Source: Microthyrium microscopicum (taxonomy: Eukaryota > Ascomycota > Dothideomycetes > Microthyriales > Microthyriaceae). From it: a DNA stretch of 64,000 nt. Made by a program: the position numbers and the translations under genes. Below, piece after piece: positions 44,906 to 57,679 of the stretch (position 1 is its first letter; each line of letters opens with the position of its first letter). Location of the stretch: positions 189,067 to 253,066 of the forward strand of contig MU004233.1 in assembly GCA_010405405.1 (NCBI GenBank), read 5' to 3'. The notes beneath the pieces are model-generated. The model did no database searches, was not told where the DNA came from, and saw nothing but the letters and a program-made list of their open reading frames with translations.

Positions 44906-46738
44906 TCATGATTCTTCAGCGCCTTCAACGGCAACTTCTTCCACCACGCGCTCAGACTGTGTGCCTCGCGCGTGCTGTTCTGCCCATTCACCCCACAGCC
45001 CACGTTTTGCGCGTAATCGAATTGGGCCACCAATTTCTGAGCCGCGCTGCTCAACTTTGACGGCATCTTTAGTGGCGAGCACGAGAACTTCGAAGAACAT
45101 TGCTGTTGCTTGGCGGCGCGTTGTCCGGCGCTCAGGAATGAGATCTTGTAATAGGACGCTTGACTTTGCGCGCACGCTGTTGTTAGTAGCTGCGGCTTCC
45201 GGGAAGACATCTCGTAGCACATGTACCGCATGGCGTGTGCCCTGACTGATTGGACCTGCGTCGGCGGGATGGAGGAGTGGATATGTGGTGTCGTCGAAGG
45301 TATTGTCGCCCATGGGCGTGTGAGCATCATCTGGCATCATAGGCATGTCTTCATCGGCGGGCAGCATTTCGTCAATATGTGAGGGGTCGCGAACGGAATC
45401 ATCGAACGGTGTTATGGCAGGAAGAGTCGTGTCGTCCTCGGGAACTTGAAGCCGGTGTTCCTCGTCAGAGTACATGTCAGCGACGCCACTATCGCGCTTG
45501 CGCTTCAGAGTGCCAGCTCGACGGGCCATGTCGACAGAGAGGATTTCGCGGAGCTCGGGAGCCCAGCCAAATGAGCGGCCATCGCCAAGAATGTTGGAGA
45601 CAAAGCCGCCGCTTTTTTGGAGGGAGAGAAGGGCAAGTAGCATTGGATCGCGGGGAAGAAAGGAGGCCGGTTTGAGGATTCTCGAGCGGTCACTCTGTTG
45701 CTCTTTGATTTGGGCATTGCGGAGTTCGAGGGTGCTGTCCATTTCGAGAACCTTTCGGCGTTTGAGTTTTGGCGCAACGCGAACTATGTCTTCCTCCTGA
45801 GGCTCATATAGTGAGAGATCTTTGCCTGCAAATGTCTTTTCTAGCTCACGCTCCTCAGTCGCTGAAATGTCGGAGAGTGGGGATTCGGAATCGCGAGCTC
45901 GCTGTGCCAGACCGTGGATCTCTTCTCCTAGTTCTTCGCCCATATCGTGTCCAAGGCCGGGTAGATCGGTCATGTCGACATCGCCACCAAGGTCCAGTGG
46001 TAGATCGTCGTCGTATGAATCACCCAAATCAAGTCCTTCGACGGGGTCCAAAAGTTTGGAGCCTTCTCCAGTCTCTTCATCATCCCATGCTCGATCAATT
46101 TGATCTCGACCTTTTTCCATGTCTAGGAGACTGGTATCATCAAAGCCGTCACCAAGGTCAAGACCCTCAACCGCATCCTCGTACCACTGAGCCTTTTCAG
46201 AACGTCCCTGGTCGATGGTATCGGTCACTATGCTCTGAGTTCCCCAGTTTATCGTTACGCTCTGTGGACCAAGGTCAAGGCCACTATCCAAAGTCAAGGC
46301 AAGATCCGGGAATGGCGCAAGGAAATCAGTCTGAGTGTATATTTCGCCTTCAAGCTGTAGTGACGCGGGGTCCGCGTTGTTGTGTAGATCGGCAGTGCGA
46401 TCAATATTGCCTCTACGAAGGAACTAAATCGCGTGAGCTTGGAACCAGAAAGTTTCTTATACGAGACAACTTACGACTTTGAGTTTGATCAACACGTCAT
46501 TCACATCGTCCAGTAAGTATCGCGCCTGTTTACTGTATACCTTGACGGTACCGAGTAGAAGATGACCACTTAGACGCAGAGCCATTGGAGCATTTGAACC
46601 GTTCATCATGAACTCGACTGTACTCTCGAGATTAGAGGCTAGAAAGTCCTTTTTGGACAGCTTGCGCTCCATGTTGGCGGCCAGCCATACAGTGGCCAAA
46701 GGGCCAGTCTTGGCGAGCAATACATCTGAGTAGAACAT
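44906..46738 (-). CDS. rad21: Cohesin kleisin subunit Rad21/Scc1
   Basis: Exons 46738-46475 and 46423-44906, separated by a 51-nt intron, give 593 residues. The N-terminal kleisin domain is unmistakable: MFYSDVLLAKTGPLATVWLA, AANMERKLSKKDF and SGHLLLGTVKVYSKQARYLL, which contact the Smc3 head. The C-terminal winged helix, RRQATAMFFEVLVLATKDAV followed by KVEQ, contacts Smc1. The middle is acidic and disordered, with repeated EGLDLGD motifs and candidate separase sites. Rad21 closes the cohesin ring for sister-chromatid cohesion and repair. The acidic residues and length suit mitotic Rad21 rather than Rec8. Divergent from Pmr1. Confidence 0.94.
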
Positions 46739-47969
46739 GACTGTATGATAATGGGTATTGAATAAATGGGAGAAAGGTTAAATATGGAGGAGTTGCGCGT
46801 TGTTTTGGGTGTGGGGTGACGCGCCGAATTAGTTGGTAGATGATGGCAACACGGATGCGCCGCGCTTTTCCAACACGATATAGAGACTATTGTTGTCGCA
46901 AAAGCAGTGGCAGATATATGGGAATGAAAGGGAAAAGAAAAAGAAAGGGAGAATGATGGGAGATGGCGATGGAGGGAGATGAAAGCGTTGCGACTGGGGG
47001 ATGTTGGGGTCTTTGAGGTGGTGTTGTGGGAGGCTGGGATTGCCTGCGGATGGCTCCTAGGTTCCAAGGCAGCAAGCCCTAACCCTATCTAGACTTGGTC
47101 CGCTCAAATTAATCGATAAGTATCTTAACGTCAACATCTTTCTTTCTACCAGTTATCTTGTTTCTATTAGCCTCGATCTTGACTTTGTCTACACCAACCC
47201 GAGATCCCACTTTGAAGAAGCATCAGTTCAGTATGTACCCTCGAGGGAGCAATACGCGCACTGAACCAGCATGTCGGTACACATTGAGCCTGTTCTGTGA
47301 TCGCGGAGTGTTAGACTTTATATTCAAATTACTTGGAGCATGACACGAAAGCCTTAGAACCATTGAAATGGATCATTAGATACAATTGAGTTGGACAATT
47401 GGATGGATGGATGATACGAAGTACGAGTCAGGAACCGTTAAAATGCCACTCTAGTAATATATCGCGTGCATTTTAGCGTGGGCTTCAGGGTATGAATAAG
47501 TTGCTGGCAGCTGCTTTCGGTCATGGACTCGCAAACTCATGGAACCTGGCGACTCGATACGGAAACTGGCACGTTTATTGTTTGATATATTCTCGCCTCT
47601 TTTCTACCAACTTAACTACTACCACAATAAATACACATCTGTCTTCATCTTAGAGAAATTGGTTCGCCACTAGTCCTCCGAACCATTAATCACCCCTGCT
47701 TCTTCTCTGCTTGGCATCTTTCGCTCCACGTCTGCGGCTCTGTCAGACGCTCCTTTGTGCAACCTCTCATCAACAATTTCCAAGACCCGATTCATATATC
47801 GAATTCCAAGTTTCCCGCGTCCTAATACTCCTCCATAATCACCGGCATGTGTATCGCCCTCACTCGTTCCGTCAGCTCATAGTCCTGCGGCCTTCCGGCG
47901 CATCTTCCACCACCAGTCTTTGCCCCGTGGCCATTGACTGCCCCTTTTGGTTCGCGCGGCCATGCCATA
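46739..47969. promoter_or_regulatory. Divergent promoter region of RAD21 and PMR1
   Basis: 1.2 kb between divergent starts. Pyrimidine-rich leader sequence precedes the Pmr1 start (47590-47969), and a purine-rich tract (46900-46985) precedes RAD21. No other gene recognised. Confidence 0.5.
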
Positions 47970-50900
47970 ATGTCCAGATCAGGAACTCCCATCTTGCCTA
48001 CCTACAATGCCTCAAACTCCAAACTACTGGGCTCTAAACCACCAACTCCTCCACCAAGGCGATCTCCGTCCCCAAGACCGCCAGGACAGAATGCGCCAAG
48101 ACCAAGAGTAAGCACCACCACTTTCTACTACCAATGTACAAAGCTAACATGATCATCTAGTCCGAGACCGCGGAGTATTCCCTCTTGACCCCCAAAGAAA
48201 CCGCCGATCGTCTTACCACTTCCATACAACATGGCCTACACCCGACCGAAGCGAGTTCTCGACTTATAACACATGGCACAAACGAGCTTCCACATGAAGA
48301 GCCCGAACCACTATGGCTAAGGTTCGTAAAACAGTTCAAGGAAACGTTAATATTACTACTTCTTGGCTCAGCGGGTGTTTCGTTTTTGATGCGAAATTAT
48401 GAAGATGCTATCAGTATTACTGTGGCAGTCGTCATAGTTGTCACAGTAGGCTTTGTACAGGAGTACAGGTCGGAAAAGTCATTAGAAGCCTTGAACGACT
48501 TGGTCCCGAACTTTGCTCACACCATCCGAGGAGATTCTGCGCAGATACAACGGCCGACACGCAACACAAAAGAGAATGGGGACGTTGAGCTGCATAAACT
48601 TGACACGTTAGAAGGACTGGAGCAGGCAGAGAGTTTGTCAAAGACTATACCAGCTGCTGAATTAGTTCCTGGAGATCTGGTTCTTTTCCACACCGGCGAT
48701 CGCATACCGGCAGACATTCGTATTACGCATGCAGCGGATCTAGCGATCGACGAGTCAAATTTAACTGGAGAAAATGAAGCCGTGGAGAAACATGCTGAAA
48801 AGTTGACTCGAGCAACTGTCCCTCATGCCAGCTTTTATGCTTCACCGGCAACCGGAGTCGTTGGAGCAGACGTTCGGTTGAATGATCAACATAACATTGC
48901 ATTTATGGGTACATTGGTTCGGTCTGGATATGGCCAAGGAATTGTCATTGGAACTGGCGGTAAAACGGAATTTGGCGCTATTTCTGCATCGTTACAAGAG
49001 ATTGAAAGTCCAAGGACTCCATTACAACTTTCCATGGACAAACTGGGCAAGGATCTGAGCTACATGAGTTTTGGCATTATCGCTTTTATTATGCTTGTAG
49101 GACTGCTAAGAGGATGGCAAATTCTGGAGATGTTCCAGATTGGTGTCTCACTGGCGGTGGCTGCCATTCCGGAAGGTCTACCTATCATTGTCACAGTTAC
49201 TCTAGCACTCGGGGTTCTGAGAATGTCAAAACACAACGCCATTGTTCGAAGACTGCCGAGTGTGGAGACTTTGGGATCCGTTAATGTGGTTTGCAGTGAC
49301 AAGACAGGTATGTTCGATTCATATCATCAACGGGCAAGACTAACAGGCGATAGGTACATTGACCACCAACCATATGACAGTAACCAAAGTTTGGCACTTT
49401 GGAGAAGGTCAACCCGTTGCTGTCACTAGCAAGCAAGGACATTCTCAACTTGATAGTGCGACCCGTACTATTCTAAGAATTGGCAATATTGTCAACCACG
49501 GCAGACTTCAGTCTGGAGAAGCGGGGAGCACCAGTACAGCTTCGATATTATCCTCAACAGCTGGTGATGACCCGATCCATGCTACCAGCCGATGGGTGGG
49601 TCAACCAACAGATGTCGCCTTACTAGATCTCCTCGATAATCTAGGAGAGGACGATGTTCGCCATAGGATTGGCAACCGTCGATATGAAACCCCCTTTAGC
49701 TCCGAAAGAAAATGGATGGGTGTTGTCATTGAGGGCTCTGGTGGTTCTGATACTGCATACATCAAGGGAGCGCTGGAGCAGATCATCAAGAAATGTGATA
49801 CATATATCACAGCTGATGGCAGAGAAGTTGTACTTGATGAGAGCCGGAGAAAGGAAGCCCTCAATGCAGCAAATGCAATGGCAGTCCAAGGTCTTCGTGT
49901 CCTTGGTTTTGCTAGCGGCTCAATACGAGATCAAAAATATCCTACCAGAAGTGGAAGATCAACACCTGCTCTCAGGCCTACCAGTGCTGGTCCCAAAGTC
50001 GACTCGCCGTCCAAGAATGACGACGAAATATATCAAGGTCTCGCCTTTGCTGGTCTTGTCGGCATGAACGATCCCCCAAGAAAAGGCGTCGATCGATCCA
50101 TACGCCGCCTTATGGACGGCGGCGTCAAAGTCATAATGGTAACTGGCGATTCAGAAACCACCGCCGTAGCTATTGGCAAACAACTCGGTATGCCCATCAA
50201 TACCTCCAACCTCCACTCTTCCGTCCTCCGTGGCGACCAAGTAGAACAAATGAGCGATGCAGACCTGGCCCAAGCCATCACCACCACAATAATATTCGCA
50301 CGCACCAGTCCTGAGCACAAATTGAAGATTGTACGCGCCCTGCAAGCTCGCGGGGACGTAGTCGCCATGACCGGCGACGGTGTCAACGATGCACCGGCTC
50401 TCAAGAAGGCTGACATTGGCATCAGCATGGGCAAACACGGCACCGACGTCGCCAAAGAAGCAGCCGACATGATCCTAACAGACGACGATTTCTCCACGAT
50501 ACTCAGCGCCATCGAAGAAGGCAAAGGTATCTTCTACAACATCCAAAACTTCCTTACCTTCCAGCTATCCACCAGTGCCGCCGCGCTCAGTCTCGTTCTC
50601 CTCAGCACCATATTTGGCTTCAAGAATCCGCTCAACCCAATGCAGATTCTCTGGATCAGTACGTTCATCCCCCATAATCTCCCTTCCTGCTTTTGCTAAC
50701 ACTATGTCAATAGATATCCTAATGGACGGACCCCCGGCCCAATCCCTTGGCGTCGAACCCGTGGATCCCTCAATAATGTCCCGCCCACCCCGAACAAAAC
50801 ACGCCCGCGTCTTGACACCCGCCCTCCTCCGACGCGTTCTAACATCAGCATCCATAATCATGCTCGGTACCCTTCTAACCTACATCCTCGAAATGGCAGA

Positions 50901-51252
50901 CGGCCGTGTCGTCACCAAACGCGATACCACCATGACATTCACATGTTTCGTCCTCTTTGACATGTTCAACGCCCTAACCTGCCGCTCGGAAAGTAAAAGT
51001 GTGCTTCGGGGAGAGGTAGAGGTCTTTGGCAACAAGATGTTCAATGTCGCCGTCGGCAGTTCATTGGCAGGCCAAGCAGCGGTTGTATACGTGCCAGTAC
51101 TACAACGCATTTTCCAGACGGAAGGATTGTGGATTAGTGATTGGATTCGGTTGATTTGTGTGGCTAGTTGTGTGCTTTGGGCTGATGAAGCGAGGAAGTA
51201 TCTCAGCGCAAGGGATAGAGGACGCATGGGGCGGTATAGCTCCAATGTCTAG
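47970..51252 (+). CDS. pmr1: P-type Ca2+/Mn2+-ATPase of the Pmr1/SPCA type
   Basis: Four exons (47970-48107, 48161-49307, 49354-50658, 50714-51252) give 1042 residues. Motifs in order: [20 protein letters not shown] (M1 region), [26 protein letters not shown] (actuator), [20 protein letters not shown] (M4 ion site), VCSDKTGTLTTN (phosphorylated Asp), [16 protein letters not shown] and [18 protein letters not shown]. This is the Golgi pump that loads Ca2+ and Mn2+ for glycosylation and secretion. The N-terminus is short and Pro/Arg-rich, without a calmodulin-binding tail, and the residue pattern in M4 is that of Pmr1 rather than PMCA. The DKTG|GTLT motif is split by an intron. Confidence 0.94.
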
Positions 51253-51632
51253 AAGGAGATATTTTTACTTGTATTATAGCGAAGAGTGGTGTTGGTGTAA
51301 ATACCCAATCTGGGATTCGTCGTTTGATTTTTGGCATCAAGCATTGGAGCGGTGGTACGGTTGAGAAATATATCTACTCCCTGCGATAGACTGCGCGGTT
51401 TGTTAGCAGAGCTGTAGATATCTCATGCATTTGTATAGGAAACGTTATATGTGTTTATACAGCTATTCCAAACCGTCCTTGGCTCCTGTGTAGTACAATC
51501 TATATCCGTCCCACGAAACGCAGCATTCCTAAACCCAATTCCATAATGCAAGACGCCAAACGACCATCCATGCAGCTATTGTATATATCACAAGTATCCA
51601 GACGAGTATGATGCTGTATCCATCTAATGATT
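51253..51632. other. Convergent 3' region between PMR1 and FKBP-STIMATE gene
   Basis: 380 bp holding the two 3' UTRs. No other feature recognised. Confidence 0.5.
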
Positions 51633-53101
51633 CTAATCACGATGAGGTCTCTCATCATCATCCTCAAACTCCTGCGGCATCGGCAACGGATTCGCCTCCT
51701 TCGTGCGCGCCACCACCTTCCCACCCTGCGGACTAATCCTCCTCACCGGCCCACTCCCATCCTCTGAGTCACGTCCTCTTCCGCCGATGAGTCCTTCACC
51801 CTCACTACCAGTCTCATCCTCTTCGCTACCAACAGCTCCATAGCCTTCATAGTCACCCGCCGGGTCCTTGATGAAGCTGTCGATGATCCAGTATTGCAAC
51901 ACATTCATGATGAGCGGGAAAACAAGCATCACGAATACAATCTGCATCCATTCGCGGCCCTCAGTCCAGCGTAGTGCCCAGTCACCTACCCAGCCGAGCC
52001 ACGGGAAGAGCTGGAAGAGGAGGAAGACTACGATTTTCATGGCGAGGAGGCCGAGGAAGTAGATGAGTGCTTGTTTGCCCCACCAGCGCCATGAGGGCGG
52101 ATGGCCGTAGACGCCGGATTTGAGAGACTCGGGTGGATTTGCTAGTGGTGTTTTTGCGACTAGCCAGTGTAGAATTCGCAGGAATACGACGAGGATGGGG
52201 ATGCCGATGGTTGTGTCAATTGCTAGGTTCAAGAGGTAGAAGGAGCATGGGTTTGGTGATTCGCGGCCATGCTTGGCGAGATTTTCGATGTCGGTAGATT
52301 TTGTGGTAATGTTAAGATTGCCAGAAGAGAGCATGGAGAGGAAGAGGTTGGCGAAGTGGAGCATGAAGCTGCCTACTACTTGCTTGGAGACATCAAAGAA
52401 CCAGACAAGGACTGGACGGCGTGGCTTTTCGCGCCAGCGCTTCCAAACTAGGGAGAGAAGGGCGAGTCCGCCTAGTGCGGCTTGAATTAGGATGGCGAAT
52501 TGGCCGAGAAGTTTACATTCGGCGTGCTCTTTTTTGGGGCCGTCTTTGTTGCCAGTGAGCGCGATGTTGACGTCGTGGGAGCCGTCGGGGGTGCCTGCGT
52601 CGGAGACTATTGGCGGAGGGGTTTCTTTCTCGACGCCTTCAATGGCCAGCAGTTCGGTTTCGAATACTGCGAGCTGTTAGATTTGATCGTGTGATCGAAG
52701 GGGATGAATGATAACTTACTGAGGACCGAATTAGGGGGTATCTTGCCCATATCGCTGCTTCCATATCCCAAAGCGGGAGGTATAGTCAGCTTGCGTCCCT
52801 CTCCAGGACACATATCAGCCATTCCCTGGTCCCATCCTTTGATGACTTGCCCTACACCAAGCGTGAAGCCAAATGGTGTACCACGACCATAACTGCTATC
52901 GAACTCTGACCCATCGCTTTGTAATGTGCCTCGATAGTGTACTTTTAGCTGATCGCCTGCTTTGCTCTTACGCATGCAAGACGCGGGTTTTGTGGTTTCC
53001 ACCTTCAGGCCATTATCGAGTATTTGAGCATGTGACACGTTCAGGAGGGTGGCGAGGAGGACCAGCGTGAGCGACGCGGAGGATGAAATGAAGCCGCGCA
53101 T
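51633..53101 (-). CDS. Fusion protein: secretory FKBP peptidyl-prolyl isomerase joined to STIMATE-like membrane protein
   Basis: Exons 53101-52720 and 52666-51633, joined across a 53-nt GTAAGT..CAG intron, give 471 residues in one frame. Residues 1-26 are a signal peptide. Residues about 30-140 form an FKBP domain: [49 protein letters not shown], then [18 protein letters not shown] read across the splice. Instead of an ER-retention end, a linker leads to a four-to-five-span domain: [40 protein letters not shown], then [20 protein letters not shown] and [20 protein letters not shown]. That is the STIMATE/TMEM110 (fungal vacuolar membrane protein) pattern. No ATG occurs in the second-exon frame before 52364, so a separate second gene has no start. 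The tail is acidic. Confidence 0.8.
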
Positions 53102-53530
53102 CTACGCGAGGACCTGGAGCATGGGGAGATGCTCAGAAAGTGGTGCGATGGGGTGGAGGGAGTGCGGTGGGAGGAAGAAGAAGGATGGAGAGACAAGGCC
53201 AGATAGGAAATGGTGGTGATGTCTGGGGTTTGCAGGGGGCGGCGTTTAATGGTTTGAATGTCTGACGCACGTCTCAAGTCGCTGATAACCACCAACACAC
53301 ATGCAAATGCAAAGTATAGAGTGAAAAGCAGAAGTCGTAGATAATGATAAAGTATGGATGATGACTCTAGGATTAAAGTTTGGAAGGTAAAGGGCGTGAC
53401 ACAGCCAAGACAGTAACCAGTTGAGCTGGAGGTCTCAGGTCGTGAACCGGTTGCATCTAATCTTGGATATCGCTTGCCTGTGATTGGTCTAGACCCCCTC
53501 AGCCACGTTCCATCAAACTTAACTTCATCC
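53102..53530. other. 5' flank of the FKBP-STIMATE gene
   Basis: Promoter region with purine-rich plus strand near 53150-53180; no gene recognised. Confidence 0.45.
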
Positions 53531-53724
53531 CATCAAAGACGTCGACACTCCCGTCGAGTGCCATGTCCACCTCCGCACCTTATAAAGATCATACTCTCTA
53601 GTTCCCATCGAATTCCATATTTCTTTACTATCTCTACGTACTCGATGGAAGTCAAAGTGATTGATGATAGAATGCAGCGGAAGTGAGCCGACGAAGCTGA
53701 TGGGAGCGAGCCATGTATTATGTT
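53531..53724. mobile_element. Old, diverged MITE copy
   Basis: The right end, reverse-complemented, reads GGCTCGCTCCCATCAGCTTC and then GTCGGCTCAC, close to the family end GGCGTGCTCCCATCGACTTC / GATGGCTCCC. The left end carries CGACACTCCCGTCGAGTGCC. The distance between ends (194 bp) equals the family core length. Divergence is much higher than in copies A to C. Confidence 0.5.
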
Positions 53725-54004
53725 AACTGGTTGAACGTAAACTGCGATTCTTCTCAAATCTCGGTGCTACCTGCCGAGTAAGATGGGAACGTGCCTCTGA
53801 CTGTGTTCTTACACTCGAGTATGAGCTGGGGGCCTTGAACTCGACCCGCAGCAGTATGCAGCTACGCCCCGGCGCATGCGACATCTTGATTGGGATATGT
53901 GCAGCAGCTGAATAAACAACGGTCAATATGCCTACGGGAGCAAGACCCTGAAGTCCTTGAGCTTGCAATGATTTGGCCTTACCGCAATCGAGAAGGTGCG
54001 CACC
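53725..54004. promoter_or_regulatory. 5' flank of the NLR gene
   Basis: Promoter and leader; no gene recognised. Confidence 0.4.
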
Positions 54005-57000
54005 ATGGATGAGCGAAAGAGACACAGAGGCTTACGACATCGTTTGGGTTTGAGGAAGGAGCCGAGAGACAACCCTCCTCAGCCTGATGCTCCAGCTCCA
54101 GCACAACAACCACATCAAGAACCTCCACCGATAGCAGATCCAGCAACAACTTCTGCCGTAAATGCAGTGACGGATCCAGTGCCAGACCTAGTGGCAGTCG
54201 CAGAAGCACCTCCAGTTGGCAATTCCAATCAAGACCCTCCGCCAGCAGTAAAACCGCCAGAACCTCCTGTAGCTGAAGTATCCTTGAGGCTATGGACTGG
54301 CGCTTATCATGCTGTCAAGGATTCCGAGCCTTCTCTAGTCGAGGACTATGAAATGATCCTAACTCGATACAAGAATGGTCCAAGCAAAGAAAACGCCTTT
54401 GCAAATGTCGACGATGAGGAGCGGTTGAAGCTGATGAAGGAAATCACTGACAAGTCTCTTCGAAAAGCTAAGAGCAGGCCGAAAGCTGAGGCGGCTGTAG
54501 AAGGCACGGTGCAAGCAATTGAATTCGCACGTGAGCTTGTCGGTGGTTTCCTTGAGCCATATCCTCCAGCAGCGTTGGCCTGGTCTGGCTTCTGTACGAT
54601 CACTCCTTTCCTACTGAAGCCGATTTTGGAGACCAAGAAGTTGCGTGATGGACTTGAGGAGGTGGTGGGCAACATGCGATTTTCCATGAATTTGGCGCCC
54701 TTGCTGTTGAGAGAAAGCTGGAAGAATGACGTACAGTTCCAGAGTCTGCAGACAGAAATGAGCAGTTGTATCCAAAAGTACTACCAAGGAATGCTCATCT
54801 TTGAGATGAACTGTGTTAAGGCTTGTCATAATCGTTGGAATTTCATCAAAGACTGGGTCAGCGCGAACAATTGGGATGGTCAGGTCTCCGACATCCGAAA
54901 AGCCAAAGAGGAGCTCGAGAGCAAGATCAGTCTGTACAGCAACGAAGCCATAAAGGAGCATCTGCGCACAACTATCACTACCTTGCAAGGTATGCAAAGT
55001 GATTTGGGCGAGATGCGAAAGAATCAAGAGAAGAGTATGCTTCGGGAGTTGACCAAAGATCGTGATATTATGGTCGGCGAATTCAATATTACACAATATG
55101 TTCCGGCAGATGCAGAAGAGCTCAACAAGCGACGAATTCCAGGCACTTGCGAGTGGTTTCTTACGGTAAGTTTTATCAATTTCATTATCGAAATTCCGTA
55201 AACCTAGGCTCAGCTTACTTACACAACCTAGGATGATAAATACTTGGAATGGCTCAATTCGAATGACAGTAAACTTTTGCTCGTTTCGGCGCCTCCTGGA
55301 TGTGGCAAATCAGTTCTGAGTGCCTACTTAATTCAAGAAGAATTTCGCCGTCAGTGGCCTGATGAGCAAATATGCTACTACTTCTTCAAAGACCAAGTGG
55401 AACAGAATAAGATTACAAACGCTCTTCGTGTTCTCCTCCATCAGTTGTTCCTTGGCTCTCCGGATGTAATCGAATATGTCGAGAGCGAGATTCGTCGAGC
55501 TGGAAAAGCATTGAAGGATGATTTCAAGAAGTTAGGCGGTATTTTCCAACAAGCAGTGAAGACTGGGCTGACTGCTCATGTTATTTGCGTTCTTGATGCA
55601 TTGGACGAATGTGATCCTGGAAAGCTCCAGAATCTTATTGATTGGATTGATCGTCTGATCTCTGCCACGAATGTCAAATCAAAATCCAGCATCACAGTAA
55701 AATTCTTACTTACAACGAGAGGTCTTCCAGTAATTTTGAACGCGTTCTCAAAATGTCATCAGACTTTAAGACATGTATCCGCAGAAGAGAAGGAGGACTC
55801 CTTACAAAATGAGATTGAACTGGTGATGGAGGCCCAGTTCGAGCAATTTGCAAGAAACAATGGTCTTGATAAAGAACCGGAAAAACGGAAAGATCTTTGG
55901 GACAATTTAACGCGATTGGGACAACACCAACGGACGTACCTATGGGTAGAGCTGATCTTCAAAGCTCTGGGTGAGACTCGTCTGAAAATGAAAAGCGAGT
56001 GGGAAGCATTGATCAAAGACCCTCCTCTGACAATCTTTGCAACCTATGGCCGACTCCTAAAGTTTGTGAAGCCCAATGAACAGAGTCGAGTCAAAGTTCT
56101 CATGCACCTCGTGTTTGCTGCGCAACGTCCGCTGTCGCTTGTCGAGGCTAGTATGGCAATGACTGTTCATACAAGCAAAAAGGATTCGGCTGCAACCGTG
56201 GGAGAGTATGTCGATGACCTTATGAAAGAGCGAGCCTTTCGCGAGTGGCTCCTTCCAACTTGTGGATTCTTCATATCTGTGTACGGTGACCGGCTTTTCT
56301 TTATTCATCAGACTGCCAAGGACTATCTTTCCACACCGATGTCAGAGGGAGAGCTGGCAGACCCTAAGATAGAGCCTCAGCTCTTTCGGGGGACTGTCAC
56401 AGACCGATTGGCGCACGCCGTAGCTGCGGAAGCCTGTATTGCCTTTCTTTCCATCAAAGAAGTATTGGACTTGGAGGAAGACGACTTGGGAAACTTCTTT
56501 CCACTACAACCCCATGATCATGACAACTTCGACTCCTATTTATTATCCACACTTGAACAAAACGAAGCATCGAGAGCTAATATCGAAACACTACCTAGGT
56601 CTACACCTGTTCAATCATATGATTCTGATTTTATAGCGGCACCATCACTAGACTTGCTTGGGTCTTCAAGTTCGAATTCGCATCTGTCGGAGAAGGCGTC
56701 GCCTACACAACGATTTTATGTGGATCTGTACTATTTCTGGCAATTCTGGGCCTTGCATTTCGAATATGCCCAAGAGCTTCCCACAGAGAAATCCCAGTCT
56801 GTCATCGACGTTGAAGATCGATTTATGGAACGCTATTACTCTCTCTGGATACTGCCGTTGCCAATAAGTGTAAGGAACCCTCTGGCATGGTCTGGATATC
56901 CGACTGTACCTGAAACCTGGCACCACTTGATTCTACTCAGCGTTATCCTTGGCCAAGCCAAACTGGTCGAACGAGTCATCCAGACCACCGAGAGCACTGC

Positions 57001-57679
57001 GATATTACATGAAGACTTTACCTTCACAAGGTACAACGCTACCTACTTTGGTCAACTCTGGCATGCAGCATACGAGTGGAACCACAAGCCTCTTGTCAAG
57101 TGGCTCCTCAACCATGGCTCCGAAGCTAAGCAGCCATTACTGATCAACGATACCAGCATGTCTGTCCTTGAACGTTGCATCACTAAATGTGACCGCGCAA
57201 CAGCAAAACTTCTCATCAAGCGAGGAGAAGACATAGACGAACTCAATGGCAATGGACTAACACACTTGACTCAGACGCTCAAAAGCATTGTGTGCTCGGG
57301 CATAGACGAACCTGATGACTTTACACTTCGACGGGTTGAACTTTTACTCCGCATGGGTGCGTCTTGGAAATCGGCCATGAAATACATAGGTGAAAACACG
57401 GAACCGTCAAGCGATAAATCCGAGCGTGCATTGGCGGTCCAGTTGCTGGACCATCCATCTCTACGGGCGTACAAAGCGAAATGCATCTCCAGTATGCGAG
57501 AGCAGGATGGAGAGCCGGCAAAATCGCTGGAACAGCATGGCAGGCTTAATCGTCCTCTGAATGGTCGCAATGTCGGTAACTATTCGCCAAGTATAGCAAT
57601 AGTTCTGATTCTGCTGGCATATTCGTTCTGGTATCTTGCATCTCAATCAGTTCTGGGTACCGTACCACCAATGGGGTGA
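54005..57679 (+). CDS. NACHT_N-type NLR (STAND NTPase) with C-terminal membrane segment
   Basis: Exons 54005-55165 and 55232-57679 (66-nt intron) give 1202 residues; the ATG is in a strong CACCATGG context. A Pro-rich N-terminus (to about 85) precedes the NACHT_N domain (LRLWTGAYHAVKDSEPSLVE through IPGTCEWFLT), the helical domain that sits before fungal NACHTs. The NTPase follows: P-loop LLVSAPPGCGKSVLSAYL (about residue 410), Walker B VICVLDALDECDPG (about 505) and sensor FLLTTRGLP. A winged-helix-like region (FIHQTAKDYLSTP) and degenerate ankyrin-like helices (LWHAAYEWNHKPLVKWLLNH) come next. A terminal hydrophobic segment, IAIVLILLAYSFWYLA, ends the protein. Related proteins act in heterokaryon incompatibility and immunity-like responses. 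The ligand is unknown. Confidence 0.88.

Noticed and set aside
45769-46482. 237-codon plus-strand frame
   Set aside because: Antisense shadow of the RAD21 coding sequence, which is supported by clear kleisin motifs.
47380-47590. Possible further MITE copy (AACAATAAACGTGCCA on the minus strand)
   Set aside because: Similarity to the family end is weak and no matching opposite end was found.
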